Source of the DNA: Gloeopeniophorella convolvens
Lineage: Eukaryota; Basidiomycota; Agaricomycetes; Russulales
Assembly (NCBI GenBank): GCA_022496205.1
Contig: WTXD01000019.1
Span: 310,001-374,000 of the forward strand
DNA: 64,000 bases
Direction: 5' to 3'
In this document: positions 11,636 to 26,476 of the stretch, one piece after another
How the letters are laid out: each line of letters opens with the position of its first letter
Numbering within the stretch: position 1 is the stretch's first letter
Position numbers and translations under genes: made by a program
Notes under the pieces: generated by a model
What the model was told of the DNA's origin: nothing
Databases searched by the model: none
Seen by the model: the letters and a program-made list of their open reading frames with translations, nothing else

Positions 11636-14107
11636 CTAGAGTGGATACACAGGCCCGATCAGCCCACGCACCGTAGCGCATCCCGCAAAGCTGCCCGTCG
11701 ACCCGTCGGCGCAGACCACCTGTCCTGCGGGGTTGAGCGGCGCCATCGCGGACGCAGGCACGAGCGGCACAGGGACGAGGAACGCCGGCGCGTGCGCGGC
11801 GCCGCGCTCAAACTCCTCAGGGCTGATCTCGCCCCGGCGTGCGCGCGTCGCCTCGCGCTCGCGCCGCCGTGCGGCCTTGCTCTCGCGCTGCGCCTTTGCG
11901 GCCGCGTTGCTTGCCAGCCCGAGCACCGCGACGGCCGGGTGGTCGGACGGGTGCGAGGCGGCCAGCGCCTCGGGCTGGTTTGCGGGCGGCGCCAGGCGCG
12001 AGAGGGGGTAGTGCCGCGAACCTACGTGCGAGACGAGGCGAGCGAGTTTTTGGCCGATCGTATTCCCTGGGAGAGGGCAGCCGCACTGGGTGTACGGCAG
12101 GCCATACCGCTTCTACATCGAGGAGGTGAGAATGGCATCTGTGGTGTCGTTGTGTTAGGACAGACCTCCCAAGCTCGACACGTCGCGTCAAATGCGTTCG
12201 ATAGATAGAATTGCTCGACTTTGTCATCGCTACTTGACAAATTAGAGACGGCGGTGTACTATGCGGTGAGAGACTGACTGGTCGATATAGCGCCCAACAT
12301 TAGTCTTGCAATCTTTTTGGTAGCGTGAGCCCGCAAGTTGGTGAGTGTGCCAGACGAGGTCTATGTCTAATGTCGGCACTACTAGAGCATGTTGTGATGA
12401 AGACATCAGATCAAGGAATCTAGGGGCACGTGGTGAATAGAGCTCATGGAACAATCAACGAATAGCCTCACGCATGGTATCGCATCACTGCATGGTGTAG
12501 GGCGAGGGCGTCTTCGTGCTTCTCGAAGTAAGTGGGTGCAGTCCACCCAAGGTCATGCATTTTCGTGATGAACGAGCCTTGGCGAAGCACCTGTATACGT
12601 CACGTTATATCCATTCACAAAAGCAATTCCGAGATGAAGCACATACAGCCCCGATCAGTTCCACGGAGAAGGGTCTTTGATTATAATAGGCGCCCAATAT
12701 CTTGGCCGCACTGGAGATAAGATGGGTGACTGGATGACAACACGAAGGACAATTAGATCCTTACATTTTGGGCTTCTGAAGCTGAGACCACGCCTTTTTT
12801 ATTTCGCTGAATTTCCACTCGAGACTTTCAGCCATGGCCAAGCTGGCTCCCTGGTTCTGCTTCCATTTGCGTGAGTTGAATTGGCTGATGGGCTTCAAGT
12901 TCAGTAAGTCTTGTTTGATGCCCGTGGCACGGATCGTATCGTCCCCGTATTCCGTACGCAGTGTGCAGCTACGGTCCATGTGAGATAAACGACCAATCAA
13001 GAGACGCTGACATACGGGAGGTATAATTGCATGTCGGCTGACCCGGTCTGTGATTCATGCAACAGATGGGCCGTCAGATCCGTTGTCAATTTGGAAATAG
13101 CTAGCTTCTCTCTGGTGATGTCAAACGAACAGGACGTGCAGGTATAGGAGAAATTAGGCTCAGCATAACCTGTGCCGGATGGTGTGAGGTATGCTGTTCG
13201 CCAATGAGACCTCGGCCTCGGGTGATCAATCAGATACTCACGAACACCGGCCACAGCCTTGCACTGGGGACACGCTATGTCTTGATGCAAAAGAATCGCG
13301 GCACATTCGAGGGGATCAAACGGCAGTCCTGTCTTTGCCACCCAGTTCGCCCTGCTCGCTGCGTGAGGTTTCCACAAGATCACATCACTGATAGTGTTCT
13401 ACAAGTGAGGCAAGGTCATACATATGAGGTCAACGAACCGCGAGGCGACTCACGAAAGCCTCTAGAAATAAATCGGGCACGGCAGAGACGAGAGCAGTCA
13501 GGGAGCCCAAGGACCTGATGCGGCTACAGTCCTCGGCAAACGATCTATAATGACCGAATTAGAAGTTGTGGTACTATGGCGGATGAGGCCCATGCTGACT
13601 GTGGATTGAGCAGATACGCGTGAAGCACCATCCAAACATCGATTGGGGGCATGTCATTTCGGACGAATTTAGCAAGAGTATTTGAGCGTGACGGTGGAGA
13701 AAGTTTTTCCAGCCAGCGCTGGAATCTGGTCGCAGCCTTTGTTACTGACCAATGCCCGCCGGATCAATTGTCAAGGGCAAACGTTACACTCACCTTTCGA
13801 CGGCTAAATTCACGAACCATGTCCACCGCTGCTCTCCGCCTAGTGAGCTAGCTAATGGAGGCCATGACGGTTCGTTCGCGGATTCCACGCGTGTTCTGAG
13901 GCCTTGAAGCGCATACAGGAGGCTGAGGTGAAGCCTTAAGTGCCTGATCTCCACGAGCGGCGCATGTATGGCGCGCAGTCCAACATGAAACATCGGCGAA
14001 GTGTTAGAGGAGCGCGAAGAGGATGCTACAGGCTGCTCGGGGTTGGGAGGAGAACTGTTGAGAGCTTCTGGACGCTCGGAATACGGAGGCGGTGGTGCGT
14101 CTGACAT
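11636..14107 (-). CDS. Glycine-rich-domain (GRDP-like, DUF1399) protein
   Basis: Conserved protein of the glycine-rich domain-containing-like family, shared with plants, where members are linked to osmotic stress; the biochemical role is unknown. Eleven exons on the minus strand: 13794-14107, 13600-13725, 13454-13544, 13242-13398, 13016-13169, 12765-12968, 12647-12710, 12472-12590, 12279-12419, 12166-12229, 11636-12112, giving 636 aa. The N-terminus (MSDAPPPPYSERP) carries a PPPY motif, a possible WW/NEDD4 ligand. The family signature is PTLDIDLVWHTHQLA near the middle, plus Cys pairs (CPQCKAV, CTSCSF) that could bind metal. The C-terminal ~100 residues contain an Arg/Glu/Ala-rich helix and then a Pro/Val-rich tail. 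Confidence 0.88.
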
Positions 14108-14618
14108 GGTAGGAAGTGGCCATAGAAGAGGGAAGCGCCGTCATATATGTGAATGTCCTGTACAGAACACAGGCCCACCCGTCAAGCCTGAGCGCGTATC
14201 AAATGTGACCGACAACTGACCGTTACGCCGGATATCAAGGAAGGCAGACGAGTTGCAGCATGGGTATGTAGACTCCCAAGAGAGTAATATAATTATGGGC
14301 GAGACCGGTTGTGCTTGGTCATTTTACCTTGTCTGTTTATCGCCATCCCCAATTCGACGGGAATACGGAGACCGGGAGGGAACGTCGGCGTGCCAGCGCG
14401 CGGGAATTTGGTTCCGAGACCAACCAATTGGACGCTGAGAGCCAACGACGAGCGTGCCGGTTTGAAGCGGCGAGCCGGCCTCAAGTTCACACACGGCCAT
14501 TGCCGACCCAGGTCGCGCCCGGTCGCGCCATCATGTCCTCATCCAGCATGGCGTCCCGTGTTCAATTTTCCCTTTCGTCTCCCCAACCGACCTCTACGTT
14601 GGACTACGATCCCAAGAC
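14108..14618. promoter_or_regulatory. Divergent promoter region, GRDP-like gene / MET10
   Basis: 511 nt between divergent starts. The right end may belong to MET10: from ATG 14533 an open frame resembling its N-terminus runs into the gene in a different frame (see the MET10 entry). No canonical element can be named with confidence. Confidence 0.45.
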
Positions 14619-17600
14619 ATGCTTGTCGACTCCTCGGGCATCTCGACACCCCTCTCCGCCTCCTCCACCCTCACACCCGCGTCCCCCGTCCTGAACGGGT
14701 CGACCATCGACCTCAAGCAGCTTGCGCCGCAAAATTCCTTTGCCGCATCCGACCTCATAGAACTCATCTCATCACGCTCAACTACCAGCTCAGCCGTCTT
14801 TATTTATGATCTCGCGGAACAGGCAGGCTTCGGTCTTCTGACCAAAGCATGGTCCAAGTCGAACCAGGATACCGCCTCTGTAGTGGCCTTGCAGACACGA
14901 GCCGGCGCCGGACTGAGCTTGGTCGGCAGGCTGTCTCAGGGAACGAGCAAGGACGCTGCTAACGGCTCGGTTTTAACCGCATACACCAGTCCGACCGGCT
15001 TGGCTGGGATGATCCCATCCCTCATCCATTTACCCCCACCGACTGCCAGCAGCAGACTTGTCCTTCAGATCCCGGTCATCTCACCGACTGGCGACCGTTT
15101 GGCCCTTACCCCCACTCTGGCCTCACTCAATCCCATTCTTCCTGTCCTGCCAGAGTCGTTCGTCGTTCTGCTCTCGGCTAAACCCCAAGAATCCGTCGAT
15201 CTGGCGGCGGCCGCGTACAAGTTTCCCGCTCACGTGATTCATCTCTTCGACCACCATAGCTCGGCCCGGGAGGTCCAGCAGCTGCAAGCGCCGCCTCTCC
15301 CTTCGAAGGAGGACGTTGGCAGCAGCGTCTATGATGTCCTGCAAAAGTCAGGCTACCGCAGCTTCGACTACGTGGGCGACAAGAATGCCCGTGTTGTCAT
15401 CGTTGCGCTCAATGGACCCCTGGCGCTGGCTCTCCAAGCGACTCTCGCCAACACCCCCGGTGTCGGAGTGCTCACCGTTCGCCTGCTGCGCCCCTGGGAC
15501 GAATCTGCATTCTTAGAAGTTCTCCCGTCCACCGTGAAGCACATCCATATTCTTGAGGATGCTTCTCCCGACGCCTCTCACGGCATGTTGCATTCCGAAG
15601 TTCGCAGCAGCATACTGGATCCCTCAAGCCAGATACCCAACGTCCATTACGAGGCCATCACACCAACTCGGCTTCCGGAACTTCTTAGCAAACCTTCCTT
15701 GTTGGCACAGTTCCTCACCGACCTGCCGTTGCTCCCCTCTGATATTAAGCCTCTCGACACTGCCGGCGCGACCAAGTTGTTATTTTTCAGTTCCCCTGGG
15801 ACACCCTTATCAACGGTGCCGCAGAGGATCGAGCAGACGTTCACTCAAAGCTCGAGTATTGCCGCTCGTCTACTTACAGAGCACGACGTACTCTCCAGGC
15901 CCGGGGGGATTACCGCAGATCGCATTTGGCTTGAGCCGCGGCAGTGGCTCAGCCCTCACGTCCCACTTCCCGTCGGCCTACCTATCTCCGGAGACAGCGG
16001 AGGTGTATGCAGCTTCCTTGCCATTTTTGATCAGACCCTCCTCAAGTCACATTCTCTCCTGAAGCACGCAAAGCGTGGCGCCTCGGTCCTGTTGGTTACA
16101 TCCTGGTCGGCTGCAGAACTGGCGTCAAATCTAGCTGCGGATGACATATCACTCATCCAGGAGAGGGCGTTGCACCTGTACACCATAGACGCCGACCTCG
16201 TAGCTTCCCAGGTTACCGGACTCGAAGAGGACGTGCGCAAGTCACTGCCTGAGCTGATCGCCCTTCTAGCCTTCCTGCGTTTGTACCTCGGCTCCAAAGC
16301 CACACAAGCCGCGGTATTGAAGTTGACGGATAGCCTCAATGGAGCATCTTTGAGCGGGTTACGCCTGGCCACGGTGGTTTCCCATGTATGGGACGGACTT
16401 CTGGAAGTTGATTTCTCGACTGTCACACCCGAAACAGTCGATAAGGAAGCGCCTCGGAAAGACTTCGAGTTCAACGCGGTTGCAGTTACGACGGAAGATG
16501 GCGAGACCATTGTTAATGGGGCCAGACTCGGGTCCTGGCACGACGCTGCGCGCCATCTGCTCTTCCCAGACGCCTTTGTCGAGCGGGATGCCAGTGCTTC
16601 CTCCGCGGAACAATACCCACAGCTTCCAAGTTTGCGTCCGGAACTTCCTGAACGCACCTACCTCGTGACGTGCACCGTCAACCGGCGTCTCACGCCTAAG
16701 GAGTACGATCGCAACGTGTTCCACGTGGAGTTCGACACGTCGGGCACCGGTCTCAAGTACGCCATTGGCGAGGCGCTGGGGGTTCACGGGTGGAACGACG
16801 AGGGTGAAGTTCTCGAATTCTGTGACTGGTACGGCGTCGACCCCGCGCTCGTCATCACGATCCCTGTTCCTGGAAGCGACACCAAGGTCCACGCGCGCAC
16901 CGTCTTCCAAGCACTGCAGCAGCAGGTCGATCTCTTCGGGAAACCACCAAAGTCGTTCTACTCTGATCTCGCAGAGTACGCGAAGAAATCTGTCGACCGA
17001 CATGCGCTGCTGTTCATCGGTTCTCCCGAGGGGGCGTCTACATTCAAGAAGCTCTCCGAGAAGGACACGGTCTCCTTCGCTGATGTACTGTGCCGCTACA
17101 CCAGCGCGCGTCCGGGAATCGAGGTGCTTTGCGAGATGATCGGGGACATCAAGCCGCGGCACTACAGCATTGCCAGTGCACAAAGCGTAGTCGGGGACCG
17201 AGTCGACCTCCTAGTCGTCACTGTCGACTGGGTGACGCCGAGTGGTGAGTGCCCGCTTCCATTCCTTAGCCCCACACCGCTGACTTCTCCGCAGGCTCCC
17301 CGCGCTACGGTCAGTGCACACGCTACCTCGCCGGGCTCAAGATCGGCCAGAAGGTGACGGTGTCTATCAAGCCTAGCGTGATGAAGGTGAGCTCCCACAT
17401 CGCTCAATGATCTGCGCAGCTGACATCAGGACCCCCTCCAGCTTCCCGCGGAGGCCACACAGCCGCTCATCATGGCGGGGCTGGGCACCGGCGCCGCGCC
17501 GTTCCGCGCGTTCCTGCAGCATCGCACGCTCCTCGCGGCGCAGGGCGTCCCGGTCGGGCCCGTTTACTACTACTTTGGCTCGCGGCACCAGTCACAAGAG

Positions 17601-18124
17601 TACCTGTACGGCGAAGAGGTGAGTCGGTGTCCCTACCCTTCCCCTCCAAGATCATTACATGATGTGAACCATACCACAATCTCCGAGCCACCGCGATGTG
17701 GAGATCTGTATACAAAAAAAAACTAAGAACAGCCAGCTGATCCCCCCCCCCCCCTACCCTCATCTCTTCTTTTTTACTTCCGTGATGATGCCAGAGCCAC
17801 GCTGACTGACTGATGCACCCCGCGCAGATCGAGGCGTTCATCCAGGAGGGCATCATCACGAAGGCGGGGCTCGCCTTCTCGCGCGACGGGCCGCGCAAGG
17901 TGTACATCCAACACAAGATGCGCGACGACGTCATCGCGCTCGTGCGCATGCTGCTCGATGAGCGCGGCGTGTTTTATCTGTGCGGCCCAACGTGGCCCGT
18001 GCCGGACGTGTACGAGACGCTCGTCGGGGCGCTCGCCGAGCAGCGCGGCATGGACGCACAGGCGGCGGACGCGTTCTTGGAGGGCCTGAAGGAGGAAGAG
18101 CGCTATGTGCTCGAGGTGTACTAA
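14619..18124 (+). CDS. MET10: Sulfite reductase (NADPH) flavoprotein alpha subunit
   Basis: Flavoprotein component of assimilatory sulfite reductase; passes electrons from NADPH to the sirohaem subunit (MET5) to make sulfide for cysteine and methionine. Exons 14619-17244, 17295-17386, 17442-17618, 17828-18124 give 1063 aa. The N-terminal two thirds is the pyruvate-ferredoxin-oxidoreductase-like region found in fungal Met10. The FAD/NADPH reductase module follows, with RHYSIASA, a glycine-rich MAGLGTGAAPFRAF nucleotide loop, YYYFGSRH, and the terminal EERYVLEVY. The third intron is 209 nt, far longer than its neighbours, and holds a 13-C run. An upstream ATG (14533) opens a plausible N-terminal extension in another frame, so the true start or a one-base indel is unresolved. 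Confidence 0.93.
17742..17754. repeat. Homopolymer C(13) inside MET10 intron 3
   Basis: Thirteen consecutive C, about 20 nt after a run of nine A (17714-17722), all inside the 209-nt intron. Likely polymorphic in length. Confidence 0.9.
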
Positions 18125-18220
18125 GACCACACATGATATGATCGTCCTTTGCGTACGTTGCTACTGTTAGCGGAATTATATGCGGGTACGGCTACGGCTG
18201 CGGATATGGATACCGTCCAA

Positions 18221-18240
18221 GTGCGTGCGTGCGTGCGTGC
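18221..18240. repeat. (GTGC)5 microsatellite in the MET10/GH9 convergent spacer
   Basis: Five perfect GTGC units between the two 3' ends (18125-18362). Presumably in a 3' UTR. Confidence 0.85.
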
Positions 18241-18362
18241 ATGCTACAAAGTTCGTGATCTGCAAGAAAATGCATGTCTGTCCGAGAACCATTGCGAGTG
18301 GACAAACAAAACAAGAATGGGAAATCGTCCAAATCGTCCCCAACGATCCCAGTACCCGATCC

Positions 18363-20805
<2,443 letters not shown>

Positions 20806-22177
20806 ATGGCGCCGACGCCCATCCGCACCTGCGTCCTCGGCGTGGGCCTCGCCGGCCTCACCTTCCACGTCCCCTTCGTCCTCGCCCTCCCCGACCTCTT
20901 CTCCCTCGTCGCCGTCCTCGAGCGCAACCCAGCCACCCCCGGCGGAAAGCTCCACGAGCGCTTCGGCGTCGCCGTCCGCATCCACCGCACCCTCCACAGC
21001 GTCCTCGACGACCCCGACATCGACCTCGTCGTCGTCGGCACCCCCAACGGCACCCACTATGAGTTTGCAAAGTCTGCCCTTCTCGCGGGCAAGCACGGTG
21101 CGCCGATGCCGTCCGATCGCCTTGCCCCGCGATCATCGACATCTCTGACCTGACCGTCCCCAGTCCTCGTCGACAAGCCGGTGACCGCTACCGCTGAGCA
21201 GGCCAGGGAGCTCGCCGAGATCGCTCGGTCGAAGCATCTCGTCCTCTACCCGTTCCAAAACAGACGGTGGGACTCTGACTTTCTCGCGCTGCGCCGCCTT
21301 CTTTCCCTACCCCCGGATGCCCCGCAATCGCTGGGCGATCTCGTCGAGTTTGAGTCGCAGTACGTAACCGCGCCGTACATATCTGCAGCGCCATCTCACG
21401 CGGGGGTGCGCGCGGCATGTAGTTACGATCGCTACCGCACGGCGCTCAAGGGCAACTGGAAGGACGAGCCGACGCCTGCGAACGGCTTGACCTACGACCT
21501 CGCCTCGCACCTCATCGACCAGGTGCTGGCGCTCTTTGGGCGGCCCAAGTCGATCGCGGCCTTCCTTGAGAACGTGAGGAACATCGGCGACCCCGACCTC
21601 GATGATAGTGTGCGTCGCCTTTTGGACCCCGGCGTGCAGTGTCGCGCTGAGACTTGTTGGCTTTTGCAGTTCAACATCATCCTCAAGTACCCCGCCGGCA
21701 CGGTGTCTCCGCATCCTTTCACTGTGACCGTGCGTGCGACGCCCTTATCTGCCACCGCAGTGCAGACGCGGTACATCGTCCGTGGAGTCAAGGGAACTTT
21801 TATCAAAACGGGCCTGGACACCCAGGAAGACCTGCTCAAAGTTGTGCCCGAACCCAACGGCATTTATGCTTCCGGCTTCGGCAGCGAGCCGGAGGACATC
21901 TGGGGCTACGTTGAGAACGTGCAGCCCGACGGGTCCTTTAAGAAGTCGACGTGAGTGCTGCGCGATAGCGTTCGTGCCGAAACTGAGCACGGGGCACAGG
22001 TGGCCGTCGACGGAGCCGGGGGCGTATGTGAACCTGTTCCGCAACCTCGGCGCGGTCATTCGGGACGGTGCGGAGCAGGAGGTCAAGTGGGAGGAGGCTG
22101 CGTCGGTCATCGAGCTCATCGAACTGGCGCACCAGAGCTCGAGAGAGCGGCGGACGCTCGAGGTTCCTCTCGCGTGA
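20806..22177 (+). CDS. GFO/IDH/MocA family NAD(P)-dependent oxidoreductase
   Basis: Soluble dehydrogenase of the glucose-fructose oxidoreductase / inositol dehydrogenase family; the substrate (a sugar or polyol) cannot be told from sequence. Exons 20806-21097, 21164-21359, 21423-21609, 21670-21950, 22000-22177 give 377 aa, normal for the family. The Rossmann start is CVLGVGLAGLTFHVPF, a GxGxxG variant. VVVGTPNGTHYEFA and VDKPVTAT carry the conserved DKP (usually EKP) whose Lys is catalytic. The alpha/beta C-terminal domain begins near FQNRRWDSDF. The ATG at 20806 directly precedes the Rossmann fold. A second, unrelated-looking member of the same family lies at 51902-53526. Confidence 0.9.
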
Positions 22178-22756
22178 CGAGAAATAGAAGGAAAGAAGGA
22201 CGATCGCAGATGTATCAAGAGAGTTCAGCAGTGGTGTGGGCCCAGTGATGGCCTTGCTCGGATCTGTACGCGTTTGTTCAAGTATGTTCTGTTGTGGGAG
22301 GCGCTCCGCGCAGCAATTGGAGATGCGAGTTTGGGTTTGTGATGCCGTACGCGAGGGTGTTCCCAGGACCGCGTGGACGAGCAGAGACCGTAGGGCGCCT
22401 GTCTGCGCTCGCCGGCGTGAGCGTCAGCCCGATGGTCCCCAAACTGCAGTGCCCGCCGTCGATGGGCACCGCTCGCTGTCCAGTGGGCCGCAACAGTTGG
22501 TATGGGCGCTGATACCCCCAGTTCACACATCCCTCGCCATCGCCCCCGGATTTCAAACCAATTGCCGCGTTCTCTCTGCAGGGTTCCCGTAACATCGACT
22601 CGTGTCTCCTCGACCCAGCTCAGTCAGCCCTGTTTGATAGCTATATACCGTGCCTTATGACCAACCCGACCAACTCTGTGCTCCTCGACACGCCTCTCTC
22701 AGCCAGCCAGCGATTTCCGTCCTTGCCAGGACCACTGCCATAGGAGCCCTGCAGAG
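22178..22756. other. Intergenic, promoter of the F-box gene
   Basis: 579 nt between two plus-strand genes. No coding signal is convincing. A TATA-like stretch (gctatatacc, about 22640) lies roughly 115 nt before the next start codon. Confidence 0.4.
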
Positions 22757-24460
22757 ATGATAGTTCAAGAGGAGGACCGCGCCCAGTGAGTGCTCGAGCT
22801 ATTGCGACGATGTCGGCTGACGGTGGCACGGATTCACCTCAGGGTCTCCGCCGCCGCCAAGCCAGACCGCCGTGCACTGCAGGAACGTGTCGAGCAAGAC
22901 GGGGCCCGCCACGCCCTGCTCCTCCCAGAGATCCTCGAAGTGATATTCGCCTATCTCGTCGACGCCTACCCCACGAGCCCGCCCGGCCGCAAGCCCCGCA
23001 CGATGGCCCCCGCGCAGCACCGCCTCGGCTGGATCGCCGCCTCGCACGTCTGCCGGCTCTGGCGGCACGTCGCGCTCGGCTGCCGCGAGCTCTGGACGGC
23101 GCAGCGCTTCGACCTCGGCCCCGCATGGGCCGCCGAGACGCTGCGCCGCGCCGGCGACGCGCCGCTCGCTCTGACCTTCTCCGAGGACGCTCTCGCCATC
23201 CACCCCGACGCCCCGGACGCGCGCACCAGCGCCGCGGAGCTCGTGGCACGACTCCTTCCGCGCGCGCACACGCTCACCATCGAGCCCGGCGCGTGCACAC
23301 CCGAGGTCCTCGACGCGCTCGTACGCCCCGCGCCGGTGCTGCGCGCGCTGACCATCGCCGCACCGCAGCTGCGCGGTCTCCCGAAGCCGCTCTTCAGCGA
23401 CCGCGCACCGGCGCTGCGCCGCGTCGCGCTGACCAACGCGGTCCCGCCCTGCGCGGCGCCCGCGCTCGCGCAGCTCACGAGCCTCGAGGTGCGCGTCCGG
23501 GGCCACCTCGACCCATCGCAGCTGCCGTCGTACCCGGCGCTGCTCGACGCGCTGCAGGCGCTGCCGGACCTCGAGACGCTCACGCTGCACGAGTACCTCC
23601 CCGCGCGCGCGTGCGCGCCCGCGGACACGGATGCAGACACGCGCCGCATCGCGCTGCCGCGCCTGCGCCTGCTCACGCTCGCCGCGCCCGCGCCCGCGTT
23701 CCTGCACACGCTCGCGCGCCTCGCGCTCCCGCGCGCCGCGGCCGTGCGCGGCACATGCACGACGGACGACCTCTCCGGCGCCGAGTGCGCCGCGGTGCTG
23801 CCCGCGCTGCTCGCGCGCCTGCCGCACGCCGCGCTCGGCACGCTCACCGTGGCGTGGCGCGACCGCTTCTCGCGCGCGTTCCGCGTCGCGGGGCACGCGT
23901 CCGCCGTGGAGGACGCGGCGAGCGGGCGCCCGTGCTGGGAGCCGGGCGCGGGCGAGCCGCGCGTGGACGTCGGGTTCCAGTTCCGGCTGCTCATGTGGAG
24001 CGCGGAGCAGAAGGTGCGCATTCTGCGCGCGGTGTGCGGCGCGTTGCCTGCGCCCGGGGCGCTGCGCGCGCTGTGTGGGACGCTCGAGCTCGGGGCGGGC
24101 GCGTGGGGGGAGGTGTTTGGCGCGTATGCGGGCGTGCGGCATGTGCGCGTCGGGTCGGCGGCGACGCTGCAGGCGCTGGTGGAGTTCGTCGGGCGGGGCG
24201 GGCACGCGGGGATGGTGTCGCTCACGCTGTGCGATATCGACTTTGCGGCGAAGGGCAGGGAGTGCGTCGGGCTGCTTGGGACGATGCATGCGTGTCGCCC
24301 GCCGGGGCTCGCGAGGATATATGTGGACGGGTGTCGGTGCCATCGGAGGGTGGTGGAGGTGGTTCAGGCGACGGTGCCGGGCGTGGAGGTTGTGTGGGAC
24401 GGGGTCGAGGTGCCCACGCGGTTTAGGGAGATGATGGAGGGCCCTGGGCGAATTGCATAG
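22757..24460 (+). CDS. F-box-like domain protein
   Basis: Probable substrate adaptor of an SCF ubiquitin ligase, of the type greatly expanded in agaricomycetes. A 29-nt first exon (22757-22785, MIVQEEDRAQ) is spliced to 22843-24460, giving 548 aa. The F-box-like motif is LLLPEILEVIFAYLVD near residue 45, followed by ASHVCRLWRHVALGCRELWT. This Cys-Arg-Leu-Trp then Leu-Trp pattern is typical. The remaining 400 residues read as degenerate leucine-rich repeats rich in Ala/Leu/Arg. The gene is very GC-rich, which leaves long meaningless open frames on the opposite strand. Substrate unknown. Confidence 0.83.
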
Positions 24461-24635
24461 ATTAGAGCACAACCTGTAGCGTACTTGCACGTAGCAACGT
24501 ATTTAAATTGACTATAAATTGTAGTACCGTAACCGTCGCGGAGGCATAAGGGCGATTCACGTGACAGCCTCCACGTATCTTGTCAGTGACGGCCACCGCT
24601 GCACCACTCTCTGCTCCTCCCTTTCATTTCATTTC

Positions 24636-26476
24636 ATGTCCCTGCTCATCCGCGTCGAGCTCCCCACCTATTCCCACTCCTTTCATGTCTCTGTCTCCCC
24701 CATCGCCTCCGTCGCCGACGTCAAGCGCGAGATAGAGCGCGTCTGCGCCGGCAGCCCACGTGTGCACGGCCAGCGCCTCATCTGGCGCGGCCGCTTCCTC
24801 GCCGACGACGAGCAGGTCCGCAATATCTGGAAGGTGCGTTTGGTGCGCTGGGATCGATGTCGGCGCACGCGGGCTCACGCTATCTGCGAGCAGCTGCCGG
24901 CCGAGCCACCCGTCGTGCACCTCTCCGTACACCCATCGGCGTGGACCAGCTCCCCGCCTAGCACTACAGCCGTGGCGACCAACCCCATCCCGACACCCAC
25001 GGCGCCCCGCACGCCCCTGCACGGCGCGCCCCACCCTGATGGCTACTTCGCTACGCCCCCGTCGCTGCCGGCACAATACCCTGCCCACGCCCACGCCCCG
25101 CAGCAGCAGCAACCCGCTGCCACATCCACATCCAGGTTGCCATCACCAGGGCCGCTCCCCGTCCTGCAGCCCCACCCGGGGCTCGGCCCCGCCTCGCTGG
25201 CGTACACAAGCTACGTCTCGTGGTACCATCAGAGCGCGATGTCTGTGCTGCGATATGGGCACACGCTCCCGGGCCCGCTGCCCCCGGGCTTTTCCGAGGC
25301 GCGGGGCCTGGCCATGCAGCAGCTCGCCGTGTGGGGCTACGCGTGGCCGGCTATCGTGGACGACGAGTACCCACCCGCGCAGGGCGAGGCCGAAGGGCTC
25401 AAGTACGAGTCCGTAACGATAGAGTGCGTGGCGTGATCTCGGGTAGATGCGCGAGGCGGTGTCTTATTGTTCTCCCTTTTTGCAGCGGACAAGAGTACCT
25501 CCGCCTTGTGGACGCCTCTAAAATGCCGACGGCGCAGCAGGCTCACGCGCTCCGCGTGCTGGAGCAGACGTTCGCGCTCCTCGTGCTGGCGGGCCCGTCG
25601 GGCGCGGCGCATCCCACGCCGGTGCCCCTGCAGGCGGCGTTCCCGGTGCACGTCAACGCGCACCTGCAGCAGATCGGGCTCCCGCCGCTGCGCGTGCGGC
25701 AGGAGAATGCGGTGATCGCGGAGCTGCGCGCGGTGCCGATGCGCGCGCTCGCGGCGCCGCTGCTGATGCTCACGTTGCGCACGCTCTTCCTGCTCTACTT
25801 TTTCTCGCCGCTCAAGAAGCCCGTGTTTGGGATCATCGTCACCGCGTGGCTGTTCTACGAGACGTGGAACACGATCCGCAACGCCATCCCGCGGCTGAAC
25901 GCGCGCAATGCCAACCGGCACGCGGACGCGGAGGAGCTGCGCGCGGCGCGGGCGCGCCCTGCCGACATGCAGGCGCAAGCGCAAGCGCAGGCACAGGCAC
26001 AGGCACAGGCAGCGCGCAGGCCTGCTGCACGGCGCCCGCAGGGGCCAGCGCACCGCCCGCGGCGGCAGGGCGAGACGATGGTCGACAGCCTGGCGACGCT
26101 CAACCTGCGCGCCGAGACGGGCGCTCTGGATGCGCGGCCGCACGCGGTGGCGGCGCCGACGCTGGGTCACCGGCTCAAGACGTTCGCGGAGCTGCTCGTG
26201 CTGACGGCGCACCCGGCGGTGTGGGACCGCCGGCGCGCGGCGCTGCGCCAGCGCGAGGGCCGTGTGCGCACGGAGATGAACACGCGCGAGGCGCCTGTGC
26301 CGGTGCCTGCTGAGGGCGCTAGTGAGGGCGCTGAAGGCGAGGCGCAGGTGCAGGCGAACGAGGCGCGGGCACGGGCGCGGGCCGAGTTGGCTGCGGTGCA
26401 TTTGCGGCGGCCTGCGTGGGTGACGGAGTACATGGAGCGTGTGCGGCGGGGCGGGGACTGGGTGGACGACCAGTGA
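24636..26476 (+). CDS. HERP/USA1-like ubiquitin-domain ER membrane protein
   Basis: Likely ER-associated degradation scaffold related to mammalian HERPUD1 and yeast Usa1. Exons 24636-24833, 24894-25423, 25486-26476 give 572 aa. Residues 1-70 form a ubiquitin-like domain (MSLLIRVELP, VKREIERVCAG, QRLIWRGRFLADDEQ). A Pro/Ser-rich linker follows. Two adjacent hydrophobic segments near residues 335-375 (LLMLTLRTLFLLYFF, then FGIIVTAWLFYETW) fit a membrane hairpin. Next comes a (QA)n tract (25971-26012) and a charged C-terminus. The first intron is 60 nt with no stop, so retention would add 20 residues in frame. HERPUD-like assignment rests on architecture, not on a diagnostic motif. Confidence 0.75.
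25971..26012 (+). repeat. CAGGCA-type hexamer repeat coding for (Gln-Ala)n
   Basis: Imperfect CA(G/A)GC(G/A) units within the third exon of the HERP-like gene encode an alternating Gln-Ala run. Length variation between strains would be expected. Confidence 0.85.

Noticed and set aside
21725..21770. Possible extra intron (GTGCGTG to CCGCAG) in the oxidoreductase
   Set aside because: It would be only about 31 nt, and the continuous reading (VTVRATPLSATAVQTRYIV) fits the family.
22799..24490. Very long minus-strand open frames opposite the F-box gene (similar ones at 28996-30135, 27796-28908 and 33533-35314)
   Set aside because: They are mirror frames of GC-rich coding DNA: Arg/Ala-rich, no motif, no splice support, and the plus-strand gene is convincing.
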